From Pelagibacterium lacus (GTDB lineage Bacteria; Pseudomonadota; Alphaproteobacteria; Rhizobiales; Devosiaceae), in contig NZ_QQNH01000002.1 in the NCBI RefSeq assembly GCF_003345525.1, positions 124,001 through 188,000 of the forward strand: a stretch of 64,000 bases of DNA, in the 5' to 3' direction. The notes below the pieces were generated by a model that saw only the letters and a list, made by a program, of their open reading frames with translations, made no database searches and was not told the DNA's origin. Positions 52,966-61,607 of this stretch are shown here, piece by piece; position 1 is the stretch's first letter; each line of letters starts with the position of its first letter. The position numbers and the translations under genes were made by a program.

Positions 52966-54546
52966 TCAGTCCAGAGCGATCTCCCCGCTTATCGCGATCG
53001 CTTCGAGGAAGGGGCGATCATGGCTGACGACGAGGAGGGCGCCGTCATAGCCGCAAAGGCCCGCTTCCACCGCCGCGATCGAATCGAGATCGAGGTGATT
53101 GGTCGGCTCGTCCAGAATGAGCAATTGCGGCGGGGTATCAGTGCCCAGCACGCAGGCGAGCCCGGCGCGCAGGGTTTCGCCGCCTGAGAGGCTGGAGACG
53201 CGCTGCAGCGCGGCATCGGCGCGGAACCTGAAGCGGGCGAGGGCGGCGCGGCAGGCATTCTCCCCGGCGCCGGGGTTGAGCGCGAGGAAGTTGTCCCGGA
53301 TCGAGAGGGCCGGGTCGAGAAGGCTCACCTGCTGGTCGAGCAGCGCCATGGGGACGTGGACGGCGAGCGTGCCCGAAAGGGGCGGCAGTTCGCCGGTGAT
53401 GGTCCGCAACAGGGTCGACTTGCCCGAGCCGTTGGGGCCGGTCAGCGCAAGACGTTCGGGGCCGGTGATGGCGAGGGAAAAATCGCGCAGGATGGGGGCC
53501 TCGGGGTCGTAGCCGGCCGTGAGGGCGTCGATGGAAAGGACCTTCCTGCCGGGCGGCAAATGGGTCGAGGGCAGGTCGACGCTGACCGGCTGGAGGATTT
53601 CGACCTTCCGGCGCGCGGCGGCGGCGCCGGCCTCGGCGTCCTCGCGCTGGCGGGCGGCGAGGCGGGCGTTGTCGCCGGCATTTTTCTCCGCGTAATCCTT
53701 TTCGCGGCCGAGGATGATGCGCGGAATGTCGTCGCGTGCCTTCTGCTGGCGTCCGGCGCGGTCGCGGCGGGCCTGGCGCTCGCGGGTCTGCTGGGCCTTG
53801 CGGCCCACTTCGGCGATGCGCTTTTCGGCATGGGCGAGATCGTGCTCGGCGGCGAGGAGTTCGATGGCCTTGCGCTCCCGGTAGAAAGAATAATTGCCGC
53901 CATAGGTGGTGGCGCCCAGCGTGGTGAGCTCGACGATCTGATCGAGGGTGTCGAGCAGTTCGCGGTCGTGGCTGACCACGATGGCGCCGCCGCGCCAGGA
54001 GGAGAGGAGGGCGATCACCGCCTCGCGCCCGTCGCGGTCGAGATTGTTGGTGGGCTCGTCCAAGAGGATGAAGTCGGGGGCGGAGAACACCAGCGCGGCC
54101 AGCATGGCCCGCGTGCGCTGGCCGCCGGACAGGGTTTCGAGCGGAGTTTGCGGGGCGATGGCGAGGCCGAAGCGGTCAAGGGCTTCGGCGAGGCGGCTTT
54201 CGAGCAGCCAGTCGGCATTGGCCAGCTCGTCAGCCGATGCGGTGCCCGCTTCGGCACGGGCCAGGATGTCGAGGGCGTCGCGCACGCCGAAAAAGCCGGC
54301 GAGGGTTTCGCCGGGTTCCGGTTGCAGGGTCTGGCGCAAGATACCAATGGTGCCCTCGACAGTCGCCGCGCCCGATTGCGGCGTCAACTGGCCGGTGATC
54401 AGCTTGAGCAGCGTCGATTTGCCCACGCCGTTGCGGCCCACAAGGCCGGTGCGCTGGGCCGGGAAGGCGAGATCGAGATCGGTGAAGAGCGGGTGGCCGT
54501 CAGGCGTTGCGTAGCTGAGGGCGGAAAGGGTGATGTGTGCAGGCAT
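52966..54546 (-). CDS. ABC-F family ATPase
   Basis: This is a soluble protein of 526 aa with two ABC domains and no membrane part, typical of ABC-F ribosome-associated factors. Domain 1 has GRNGVGKSTLLKLI, LSGGQRTRAML and FILLDEPTNNLDRDG. Domain 2 has GPNGSGKSTLLRTI, LSGGETLRAGLA and LLILDEPTNHLDLDS. A charged linker between them (EHDLAHAEKRIAEVGRKAQQ onwards) is the P-site tRNA-interacting region. The housekeeping or antibiotic-resistance subclass cannot be decided. The start at 54546 is set by homology. Confidence 0.92.
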   Translation of the reverse strand: MPAHITLSALSYATPDGHPLFTDLDLAFPAQRTGLVGRNGVGKSTLLKLITGQLTPQSGAATVEGTIGILRQTLQPEPGETLAGFFGVRDALDILARAEAGTASADELANADWLLESRLAEALDRFGLAIAPQTPLETLSGGQRTRAMLAALVFSAPDFILLDEPTNNLDRDGREAVIALLSSWRGGAIVVSHDRELLDTLDQIVELTTLGATTYGGNYSFYRERKAIELLAAEHDLAHAEKRIAEVGRKAQQTRERQARRDRAGRQQKARDDIPRIILGREKDYAEKNAGDNARLAARQREDAEAGAAAARRKVEILQPVSVDLPSTHLPPGRKVLSIDALTAGYDPEAPILRDFSLAITGPERLALTGPNGSGKSTLLRTITGELPPLSGTLAVHVPMALLDQQVSLLDPALSIRDNFLALNPGAGENACRAALARFRFRADAALQRVSSLSGGETLRAGLACVLGTDTPPQLLILDEPTNHLDLDSIAAVEAGLCGYDGALLVVSHDRPFLEAIAISGEIALD

Positions 54547-54705
54547 GGGTGATGGAATCCGGTCCGAGGCAAGAAAGGGTTGCGGTCGGGGCGAAATCCA
54601 TCGGGGCACACATCCTGTTGGCGTTGACGATGGGAGAAAAGATAGGAAAGGCGTGGGGGATGTCAAGGCGCACCCGCCCCCGGGGAGTGGCCGGTGCCGG
54701 CGCGT

Positions 54706-56199
54706 TCAGCCGTAGCGCTTCTTGAGATGGGCGATGAAAATCTCGGGATCGAGGGTCTTGCCGGTGGCGCGCTGCAAGAGGTCGGGGGTGGAATGGCGCG
54801 AGGCCTCGGTCCAGATATTGTCGCTGCGCCATTGGTTGACGGTGGAGAAATTGCCGCGGGTGATGTGTTCGAGGACATCGGGCTGGCTGGCTTCGATGGT
54901 CGCCCATTGCTGGGCGGCGATCATGGCGCCCAGGGTATAGCTGGGGAAATAGCCGAAGGCGCCGGCCGGCCAGTGCACGTCCTGCATGGGGCCGTCCCTG
55001 GGGTTGTCGATGGTGGACAGGCCCAGATATTCGGTCATCTTGGCGTCCCACGCCTCGGGAAGGTCGGCGACTTCGAGATCGCCGCCGATCAGCGCCTGTT
55101 CGAGCTCGAAACGCAGGATGATGTGGAGGGGGTAGGTCACTTCGTCGGCGTCGACGCGGATGAAGCCGCGCTCGACCTTGTTGACCGCCGCGACCACATC
55201 CTCAATGTCCCAACCGGCCAGGGCATCCTCGCCCAGATGCCGGCTGACGATCGGCATGGCCCATTGCCAGAATTGCGGGGCGTGGGCGAGCTGCTGCTCG
55301 ACGAACAGCGACTGGCTTTCATGCATCGCCATGCCGCGCGCCTGGCCGACCGCAAGATGGGAGAGCCCCTTGGGCAAGCCCTGCTCGTAGAGCGCGTGGC
55401 CGGTTTCGTGCAGGACGCCCATGAGCGCGGTGAGGAAATCGTCGGTGCGATAGCGGGTGGTCATGCGCACATCGGTGGGCACGCCGCCGCAGAAGGGGTG
55501 GTGGGAAACGTCGAGCCGGCCATGGGTGAAATCGAAGCCGAGCGCCTGCATCATGGACAAGCCCAGCTCGCGCTGCCTTTCCATGGGGAAGGGGCCCTGG
55601 ACGGTTTTCAGGGGGCGGGCGGCGTGGCGACGTTGCTGCGCCTCGATGGCGGCGGGGACGAAATCGACGAGGAAAGCCTTGAGCTTGTCGAGAACCGGGG
55701 CGACGTCCGCCATCCGGTTGCCGGGGTCGAATTGCTCCATCAGCGCGTCATAGGGAGCGAGGCCGAGCACATCGGCGCGCATGCGGGCCTCTTCGCGGGC
55801 CAGGGCGACCACGCCTTCCAGGGCAGGGGCGAACCCCGCCCAGTCGTTCTTGGCCCGCAGGTCGCGCCAGAGCTGTTCCGAGCGCATCTCGGCCTGGGAT
55901 TTGCGGCGGACGAAGTCGGCGGGCAGGCAGGTGGCGTTGGTATAGACGCGGGTGAATTCGCGCAGGCCCAGTTTTTCGTCGTCCGACAGGTCCTCGGCTT
56001 CGGCGCTGGCGATCCAGTCGGCGATCTGCGGCGCGGTGGCGGTTTCGTGGCGCAGGCCGTGGAGGTAGGAAACCGATTCGGCGCGCTTTTCGCCGCCGCC
56101 CACCGGCATGTTGGTCGCTTCGTCGGCCGAGAGGATGGCAATGGCGTGATCGATGGATTCGAGCTTGCGCCCGAGGGCTTCGAGTTCGGCGTAGGACAT
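54706..56199 (-). CDS. M32 family carboxypeptidase
   Basis: The product is a 497-aa zinc metallocarboxypeptidase (thermostable carboxypeptidase 1 type) that removes C-terminal residues from peptides in the cytosol. The active site HETGHALYEQGLP is intact, as are the family motifs DVSHHPFCGGVPTDVRMTTR, HESQSLFVEQQL and YPLHIILRFELEQALI. The ATG at 56199 has GGAG upstream. It lies between the ABC-F gene (160 bp downstream, same strand) and the flgH terminator. Confidence 0.94.
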   Translation of the reverse strand: MSYAELEALGRKLESIDHAIAILSADEATNMPVGGGEKRAESVSYLHGLRHETATAPQIADWIASAEAEDLSDDEKLGLREFTRVYTNATCLPADFVRRKSQAEMRSEQLWRDLRAKNDWAGFAPALEGVVALAREEARMRADVLGLAPYDALMEQFDPGNRMADVAPVLDKLKAFLVDFVPAAIEAQQRRHAARPLKTVQGPFPMERQRELGLSMMQALGFDFTHGRLDVSHHPFCGGVPTDVRMTTRYRTDDFLTALMGVLHETGHALYEQGLPKGLSHLAVGQARGMAMHESQSLFVEQQLAHAPQFWQWAMPIVSRHLGEDALAGWDIEDVVAAVNKVERGFIRVDADEVTYPLHIILRFELEQALIGGDLEVADLPEAWDAKMTEYLGLSTIDNPRDGPMQDVHWPAGAFGYFPSYTLGAMIAAQQWATIEASQPDVLEHITRGNFSTVNQWRSDNIWTEASRHSTPDLLQRATGKTLDPEIFIAHLKKRYG

Positions 56200-56287
56200 T
56201 GGGGGACTCCGGCGATGAGGCTTTGCCGGGTTGTAGCGCCGGAGGCGGAGGATGGAAAGGGCGGGCAGATGCCTGGCCGGGCCCAGG

Positions 56288-56319
56288 AAAAAAGGGCGCA
56301 GCGGGGAGGCTGCGCCCTT
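56288..56319 (-). terminator. Terminator of the flgFGAH operon
   Basis: AAGGGCGCAGC (56292-56302) and GCTGCGCCCTT (56309-56319) form an 11-bp stem with a 6-nt loop. The minus strand continues TTTTTTCC. It lies 88 bp past the flgH stop. Confidence 0.88.
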
Positions 56320-56407
56320 CTTTCGATCCGGCCCGACGGGGAAGACGGGCCGGGAACCGGCTGCCGCACAATGGGGGAAGCGGCAGGCGGTTGGGGACTT
56401 TTTGCCG

Positions 56408-57148
56408 CTAGAAGGGCAGGATGGCGTCGAGGATCTGCTGGCCGTAGCGGGGCTGCTGTACGTCGGTGATCTGGCCGCGGCCGCCATAGGCGATGCGGGC
56501 CTCGGCGATCTTGGTGGAGGAAATGGTGTTGTCCGAGCCGATATCCTCGGGGCGGACGATGCCGACGACGATCAGGTCGCGCACCTCGAAATTGACCCGG
56601 ACTTCCTGCCGTCCCTCGATGACCAGATTGCCATTGGGCAGCACCTGGGTCACCACGGCGGCCACCTGGGTGGTGATCTGCTCGGAGCGGTTCACCGAGC
56701 CGTTGCCGGTATTGTTGATGCCCGAGCTGGTGCCGATGGCGGCGTCGGGGGAGACGTCGGCCGGGGTGATGGAATTGAAGATCGAGCCCAGCGCGCCGCC
56801 CAGCCCGGTGGTGTTGGACGAGGAGCGCGAGGCGGTGGTGGTGTTGCCGATCCGGGCATTGTCGTCGATGGTGACGAGGACGGTGAGGATGTCGCCGACC
56901 TTGCTGGCACGCTGGTCCTTGAAAAAGCCGCGCGCATCGGAGCGGAACAGCGAATTGGCCTGATAGACGGCCGGCTCGGCGGCGGGCATGGGCATGGTCA
57001 CCGGGCGGTATCCGGCGGTGACGGTGGGATCGGTGATTGGCGTGAGGGCCGGAGCGCGGCTCACATTGGCGAGGCGATCGGTGGTGCTGCAAGCGGCGAG
57101 CAGCGAGACCAGGAGCAGGCCGGCTGCGATCTTGAATGCGGATTTCAT
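56408..57148 (-). CDS. flgH: Flagellar L-ring protein FlgH
   Basis: FlgH is the outer-membrane L-ring lipoprotein. The 246-aa precursor has the signal peptide MKSAFKIAAGLLLVSLLAAC with lipidated C20. The core motifs are SLFRSDARGFFKDQRASKVG, DILTVLVTIDDNA, VLPNGNLVIEGRQEVRVNFE and ARIAYGGRGQITDVQQP. It is the last gene of flgF-flgG-flgA-flgH and is followed by a terminator. Confidence 0.96.
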   Translation of the reverse strand: MKSAFKIAAGLLLVSLLAACSTTDRLANVSRAPALTPITDPTVTAGYRPVTMPMPAAEPAVYQANSLFRSDARGFFKDQRASKVGDILTVLVTIDDNARIGNTTTASRSSSNTTGLGGALGSIFNSITPADVSPDAAIGTSSGINNTGNGSVNRSEQITTQVAAVVTQVLPNGNLVIEGRQEVRVNFEVRDLIVVGIVRPEDIGSDNTISSTKIAEARIAYGGRGQITDVQQPRYGQQILDAILPF

Positions 57149-57204
57149 GTCGGTTCCCCGTTGGTTGTCGGCCAGACGTCCCCACGTCCGGTGCGGTGAA
57201 AGAA

Positions 57205-58158
57205 TCAGAGCCCGGCCACCTGCTGCGGTCCGGAGAGAATGGTGACGGTGCCATTGCCGGTCGCCGTGCCCAGAAGCACCTTGTTGGACATGGTGTTGAG
57301 CACCGAGACCGGTTGCGAGAGGCTGGCGGCGTTGAGGGCCTTGCCGGTGGCGGTGAGGGTCAGCGCGCCCTCGCGATAGATAATGGTGACGGTTTCGTTG
57401 CGGCCCACCACCTGCGGCGCGGCGATGTCGGCGGGGCGCAGCATGACCCCGGCGCGGGTCTGGCGCTGGAGCTGCATGCCAATCGCCTCCTGATAGGCGA
57501 CGAGACCGGCGGTTTCGGCATAGGCGAGCGGGACGAGGCGCATGACGACGTCGTCGGCGCCCAGCACGGCGCCTTCGGGTAGGGTGCGGGCCAGGTGCGG
57601 GGCCTCGACCATGAGCTGGATCTGGCCGGAAATATCGAGGGGCGCGCTGGCGCCCGAGACGAGGAAGCGGGCCGAGATGGAAGCCGAGCCGGGCATATAG
57701 CGCAGGATTTCGAGCGTGGCGGGCCGGGCGGCGTCGGTGGCGGCAAGGGCGGGCAGGGGCGCGTCGAGCGAAAGCTCCATCTGCATGCCCTCGGTGAGGA
57801 TGCCGCGCTGGCGCAGATCGGACTCGATGAGATCGGCGATCAGCGGCAGGTCGATAGCGGTGCCGGCGCGCGACACCCTGATGGCGGTGAGGCCGGCGGG
57901 CTCGAACTCGGTGATGCCTGCGGCGCCGGCGGCCGAGGCGATGTCGTCAAGGGTGACCGTGCCGGTGGTGCCCGGAGCGGGGGCGCGGAAAATCGCCGTT
58001 TCGGCCTTTAGCCCGGCGTTCTCGAACAGGTCGCCAATGGTGACGATGGGGGCAGAAACGGTGATGTCGCCGCGCAGGACCGGCATGGCGAAGGCCGAGC
58101 TCGCGATGGCGGCGATGGCGAGCGAGAGGCTGGCGCGTTTGAGGAGCGAAACGAACAT
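57205..58158 (-). CDS. flgA: P-ring assembly chaperone FlgA
   Basis: FlgA is the periplasmic chaperone for P-ring assembly. The 317-aa precursor begins with a Sec signal peptide (SLSLAIAAIASSAFA) and ends with the SAF/FlgA domain. Motifs are LARTLPEGAVLGADDVVMRL, RQTRAGVMLRPADIAAPQVV and GRNETVTIIYREGALTLTAT. The length is greater than enterobacterial FlgA because of an N-terminal extension typical of alphaproteobacteria. It lies between flgG and flgH. Confidence 0.92.
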   Translation of the reverse strand: MFVSLLKRASLSLAIAAIASSAFAMPVLRGDITVSAPIVTIGDLFENAGLKAETAIFRAPAPGTTGTVTLDDIASAAGAAGITEFEPAGLTAIRVSRAGTAIDLPLIADLIESDLRQRGILTEGMQMELSLDAPLPALAATDAARPATLEILRYMPGSASISARFLVSGASAPLDISGQIQLMVEAPHLARTLPEGAVLGADDVVMRLVPLAYAETAGLVAYQEAIGMQLQRQTRAGVMLRPADIAAPQVVGRNETVTIIYREGALTLTATGKALNAASLSQPVSVLNTMSNKVLLGTATGNGTVTILSGPQQVAGL

Positions 58159-58192
58159 CGATCAGTCCCTTGTCATTCTTATGTCGAGTCAA

Positions 58193-58978
58193 TCAGCGGA
58201 GCTGGGCGGTGGCCTGCAGCATCTGGTCGGCGCCGGAAATGACGCGGGCGTTCATTTCATAGGCGCGCTGGGCGGAGATCAGGTCGGCCATCTCTGTCAC
58301 CGCATTGACATTGGCGCTTTCGAGATAGCCCTGGAGGAGCGAGCCCATGCCATCCATGCCCGGCACGCCGATCTGGGGCTGGCCCGAGGCGGCGGTTTCG
58401 AGAAACAAATTGTCGCCCATGGATTCAAGGCCGGCCTTGTTGACGAAGCGGGCCATCTGGATCTGGCCGAGCTGGACCGGTTCGCTGCCCTGGTTGATGA
58501 AGGCCTCGACGATGCCGTCGCGGCTGATCGATACCGCGGTGGCGTCCTCGGGGATGATGATGCCGGGCTCGACCTCATAGCCGTCGACGGTCACCATGCG
58601 GCCGGCGCCGTCGCGCTCGAAGGTGCCGTCGCGGGTATAGGCGGTGCGGCCATCGGGCAGGGTGATGGTGAAAAAGCCCTCGCCGCGGATGGCGAGATCG
58701 AGTTCCTTCTCGGTGGGGGCGACATTGCCTTGGCTCATGACGCGCGACGTGGCCGAGACCTTGACGCCCGAGCCGATCTCGATGCCGACCGGGACCTGGG
58801 TGCCGGCCTCCGAGGTCGAGGAGCCGGCGCGGCGATAGGCCTGGTAGAGCAGGTCCTGGAATTCGGCGCGCTGGCGCTTGAAGCCGGTGGTGCGCATATT
58901 GGCGATGTTGTTGGAGATGACTTCGACATTGCGCTCCTGCGCGGCCATGCCGGTCGATGCGATGTAGAGGGCTTTCAT
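58193..58978 (-). CDS. flgG: Distal rod protein FlgG
   Basis: FlgG is the distal rod subunit, 261 aa. The N-terminus (ALYIASTGMAAQERNVEVIS, NNIANMRTTGFKRQRAEFQD) and C-terminus (NVNAVTEMADLISAQRAYEM, ISGADQMLQATAQL) are diagnostic. The segment FQDLLYQAYRRAGS is specific to FlgG rather than FlgF. It lies 18 bp downstream of flgF in the same operon. Confidence 0.97.
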   Translation of the reverse strand: MKALYIASTGMAAQERNVEVISNNIANMRTTGFKRQRAEFQDLLYQAYRRAGSSTSEAGTQVPVGIEIGSGVKVSATSRVMSQGNVAPTEKELDLAIRGEGFFTITLPDGRTAYTRDGTFERDGAGRMVTVDGYEVEPGIIIPEDATAVSISRDGIVEAFINQGSEPVQLGQIQMARFVNKAGLESMGDNLFLETAASGQPQIGVPGMDGMGSLLQGYLESANVNAVTEMADLISAQRAYEMNARVISGADQMLQATAQLR

Positions 58979-58996
58979 CGGTGTGATCCTTTATGG

Positions 58997-59740
58997 CTAT
59001 GCTTGCGCGTCGCCGAGACGCTGGATGGCCGAGCGGCGGAGCTCGTCCTGCTTGTTCATGAGGTCGGCCAGCGAGGTGTAGGCCTGGGTGACCCTGATCA
59101 TCTCGGTCATGGCGGCGACGCCGGAGACGTTGGAGCGCTCGAGCGAGCCCTGGACCACGCGGGTCGACTGGGCCGCCATGGGGGTGGAGCCGGCGAACAT
59201 GGTGTCGCCGGTACGGGTCAGTTCCTGCGGATCGGCGAATTCGACCACGCCCAGCCGCCCCTTGGCGCCTGCATTGGTGGAGATGACGCCGTCGGCGGTG
59301 ATGGCGATATCGATCTCGTCGGGGTTGAAGACGATGGTATTGCCGCCCTCGGACAGGACGGGATAGCCGTTCTGGGTGACCAGCACGCCATCGGCATCGA
59401 TTTCGAGGGCGCCGTTGCGGGTGTAGCGGATGCCCTCGGGGCCCTGGACGGTGAGAAAACCCTGGCCGGTCAGCGCCACGTCGAGCGGGTTGCCGGTCTG
59501 GGTGAAACTGCCGGGCTGCATGTCGTGCAGCGTCGCCCAGTCGTGGACATAGGAGAGCTGCTGGCTGCCGCCGGGGAAGGAACGGTCGGCGGCGACGGGC
59601 ATGATATACTCCTCGAACAGGAGCGCCTCGGCCTTGAAGCCGGTCGAATTGATATTGGCGACGTTGTTGGCCACCACGTCGAGCTGGCGCCGGAGCGCCA
59701 TCTGCCGCGAGAGACCAATCAATTGCGCGTTCTCGATCAT
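58997..59740 (-). CDS. flgF: Proximal rod protein FlgF
   Basis: FlgF is the proximal rod subunit, 247 aa. It has the shared N-terminal helix (QMALRRQLDVVANNVANINS) and the FlgF-type C-terminus (NVSGVAAMTEMIRVTQAYTS). The ATG at 59740 has GGGGAA six bases upstream and is preferred to the ATG at 59758. It is the first gene of the operon and is divergent from fliL. A sigma-54-like promoter and two palindromic sites lie upstream. Confidence 0.92.
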   Translation of the reverse strand: MIENAQLIGLSRQMALRRQLDVVANNVANINSTGFKAEALLFEEYIMPVAADRSFPGGSQQLSYVHDWATLHDMQPGSFTQTGNPLDVALTGQGFLTVQGPEGIRYTRNGALEIDADGVLVTQNGYPVLSEGGNTIVFNPDEIDIAITADGVISTNAGAKGRLGVVEFADPQELTRTGDTMFAGSTPMAAQSTRVVQGSLERSNVSGVAAMTEMIRVTQAYTSLADLMNKQDELRRSAIQRLGDAQA

Positions 59741-59806
59741 GCGCGTTTCCCCGTTCATCGTGCGAGGCGCCGGACTTCCCCAAGCCCGGGGCCTCGCCGG
59801 GTTCAA

Positions 59807-59822
59807 TGCATGCGGCGTGCCA
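59807..59822 (-). promoter_or_regulatory. Sigma-54-type promoter of flgFGAH
   Basis: The minus strand reads TGGCACGCCGCATGCA, with the correct GG-N10-GC spacing and one mismatch in the -12 element (ATGC for TTGC). Transcription would start near 59796, about 55 bp before flgF. The palindromic sites at 59867-59926 lie about 45-105 bp upstream. Confidence 0.6.
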
Positions 59823-59866
59823 GTTGTGTAAGACCTGTAAATTCAATGGATTGGTTGTTAGCAAGG

Positions 59867-59926
59867 TGGCAGGGATTGCCGGCTATGGTTAATGAAGGGG
59901 AAGTTCCTGCCCGGCAGAAATTGCCC
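59867..59926. promoter_or_regulatory. Pair of GGCA-N5-TGCC palindromes between flgF and fliL
   Basis: TGGCA-GGGAT-TGCCG (59867-59881) and CGGCA-GAAAT-TGCCC (59912-59926) are 45 bp apart. They lie in the 282-bp divergent gap 59741-60022, between two opposing sigma-54-like promoters. They could serve both operons. Confidence 0.6.
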
Positions 59927-59982
59927 ATGCGCAGCCAAATGGTAACCAATCGTTAACCCTGTCGCTCTTAGCTGGTGGCAAT

Positions 59983-59998
59983 GGGCAAATCCCTTGCA
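59983..59998 (+). promoter_or_regulatory. Sigma-54-like promoter of fliL operon
   Basis: GGGCAAATCCCTTGCA has GG and GC ten bases apart and a full TTGC -12 element; the -24 element is less perfect (GGGCAA for TGGCAC). Transcription would start near 60009, 14 bp before the fliL ATG and just ahead of its GGAAGGG ribosome-binding site. Confidence 0.45.
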
Positions 59999-60022
59999 AA
60001 CGGGGGATTCGGAAGGGCTGCG

Positions 60023-60511
60023 ATGAGTGATGTAACTGAAGCCGGCAATGGCACCCCGATCGCGGCGAAAAAGGGCTCCCGAAAGCTGCTTATCATGGGC
60101 GGCATCGCGGCCGGGCTGCTGCTTGCCGCCGGCGGCGGAGGTTGGGCCCTGATGGGGTCGGGGCTGTTTTCGGGCAACGGGGACAGCGCGCTCGCGGCGG
60201 TGGCCGAGCCGCATTTCCTCGACCTGCCGGAAATCACCGTCAACCTCAATACGGGCAGCGGCGCGCCGGGCTATCTAAAATTGCAGATCGCGCTGGAATT
60301 GAGCGATCCGACGATGGTCGCGGCGATCGAGCCGCGCATGTCGCGGGTGCTCGACGCGTTCCAGGTCTATCTGCGCGAATTGCGGCCCTCCGACCTCGAG
60401 GGGTCGAGCGGCATCTACCGGCTCAAGGAAGAATTGCAGCGCCGGGTGAACCTCGCGGTCTATCCGGCGAGTGTCGACGATATCCTGTTCAAGCAAATCC
60501 TGGTGCAATAG
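60023..60511 (+). CDS. fliL: Flagellar basal-body protein FliL
   Basis: FliL is a 162-aa inner-membrane protein that rings the stators and supports motor torque. One transmembrane segment (LLIMGGIAAGLLLAAGGGGW) is followed by the periplasmic FliL domain (FLDLPEITVNLNTGSGAPGY, LKLQIALELSD) and a C-terminal VDDILFKQILVQ. The ATG at 60023 has GGAAGGG upstream. It is seven bases before fliM. Confidence 0.93.
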   Translation: MSDVTEAGNGTPIAAKKGSRKLLIMGGIAAGLLLAAGGGGWALMGSGLFSGNGDSALAAVAEPHFLDLPEITVNLNTGSGAPGYLKLQIALELSDPTMVAAIEPRMSRVLDAFQVYLRELRPSDLEGSSGIYRLKEELQRRVNLAVYPASVDDILFKQILVQ

Positions 60512-60518
60512 GGCGAAC

Positions 60519-61607
60519 ATGGCCGAACCGGACGCAAAGAATGCGGGGTTGAGCGAAGACTGGGCCGCCATGCTGGAGGCCGAGGCGGGCGTCGACGACC
60601 AAGACCGCGTGCTCAACCAGGACGAGATCGACTCGCTTTTCGGCTTCGATGCCAGCGCGGCGGTCAGCGCGGAACTGAGCGGGGTGCGGGCGCTGATCAA
60701 TTCGGCGCTGGTGTCCTATGAGCGCCTGCCCATGCTGGAGATCGCCTTCGACCGCCTGGTGCGGCTGGCGACGACCACGCTGCGCAATTTCACCTCGGAC
60801 AATGTGGAGGTCTCGCTCGATTCCATCACCTCGGTGCGGTTCGGGGATTATCTCAATTCCATTCCGCTGCCGGCCATCCTGTCGGTGATCAAGGCGGAGG
60901 AATGGGACAATTTCGGGCTTCTGACCGTCGACAGTTCGCTGATCTATTCCATGATCGACGTGCTGCTGGGCGGCCGGCGCGGGTCGAGCGTGATCCGCAT
61001 CGAGGGGCGGCCCTATACGACCATCGAGATGGCGCTGGCGCGCCGGATGATCGAGCATATCCTCGACGACATGCACAAGGCGTTCGAGCCCCTGGGGCAC
61101 GTGACGTTCAAGCTCGACCGCATGGAGACCAATCCGCGCTTCGCCACCATCTCGCGCCCAGGCAATGCGGCGATCCTCGTCGAGCTGCGCATCGACATGG
61201 ACGATCGCGGCGGCAAGATCGAAATCCTGCTGCCCTATGCCACGATCGAGCCGATCCGCGAGCAATTGCTCCAGATGTATATGGGCGAAAAGTTCGGCCG
61301 CGATCCGATCTGGGAGGGGCATCTGGCCACCGAGATCTACGCGGCCGATACCGAGATTTCCGCCGTGCTGCATGAATTGGAACTGCCGCTGTCGAAGGTT
61401 TTGAGCCTTCAAAGCGGGGACACGATCATGTTCGACATGACGCCGAGCGATCCGGTGACGCTGCGTTGCGGCGAGGTGGATCTCACCAAGGCGGTGATGG
61501 GGCATATCGGCAAGAACGTATCGGTGCGCGTCACGCGGCCGCTCAACCCGCCCAGGGTGACGATGGCGGCCTTCGAGGCCATGGAAGAAAAGGCGGACGG
61601 CAAATGA
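60519..61607 (+). CDS. fliM: Flagellar motor switch protein FliM
   Basis: FliM is the C-ring switch protein that binds phosphorylated CheY. The 362-aa product has the characteristic VLNQDEIDSLFGFD segment near the N-terminus. The middle domain motifs are RALINSALVSYERLPMLEIA, DRLVRLATTTLRNFTSDNVE and SSLIYSMIDVLLGGRRG. The C-terminal SpoA-type domain (VLHELELPLSKVLSLQSGDT) contacts FliN and FliG. It is coupled to fliL and overlaps the next gene by four bases. Confidence 0.96.
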   Translation: MAEPDAKNAGLSEDWAAMLEAEAGVDDQDRVLNQDEIDSLFGFDASAAVSAELSGVRALINSALVSYERLPMLEIAFDRLVRLATTTLRNFTSDNVEVSLDSITSVRFGDYLNSIPLPAILSVIKAEEWDNFGLLTVDSSLIYSMIDVLLGGRRGSSVIRIEGRPYTTIEMALARRMIEHILDDMHKAFEPLGHVTFKLDRMETNPRFATISRPGNAAILVELRIDMDDRGGKIEILLPYATIEPIREQLLQMYMGEKFGRDPIWEGHLATEIYAADTEISAVLHELELPLSKVLSLQSGDTIMFDMTPSDPVTLRCGEVDLTKAVMGHIGKNVSVRVTRPLNPPRVTMAAFEAMEEKADGK

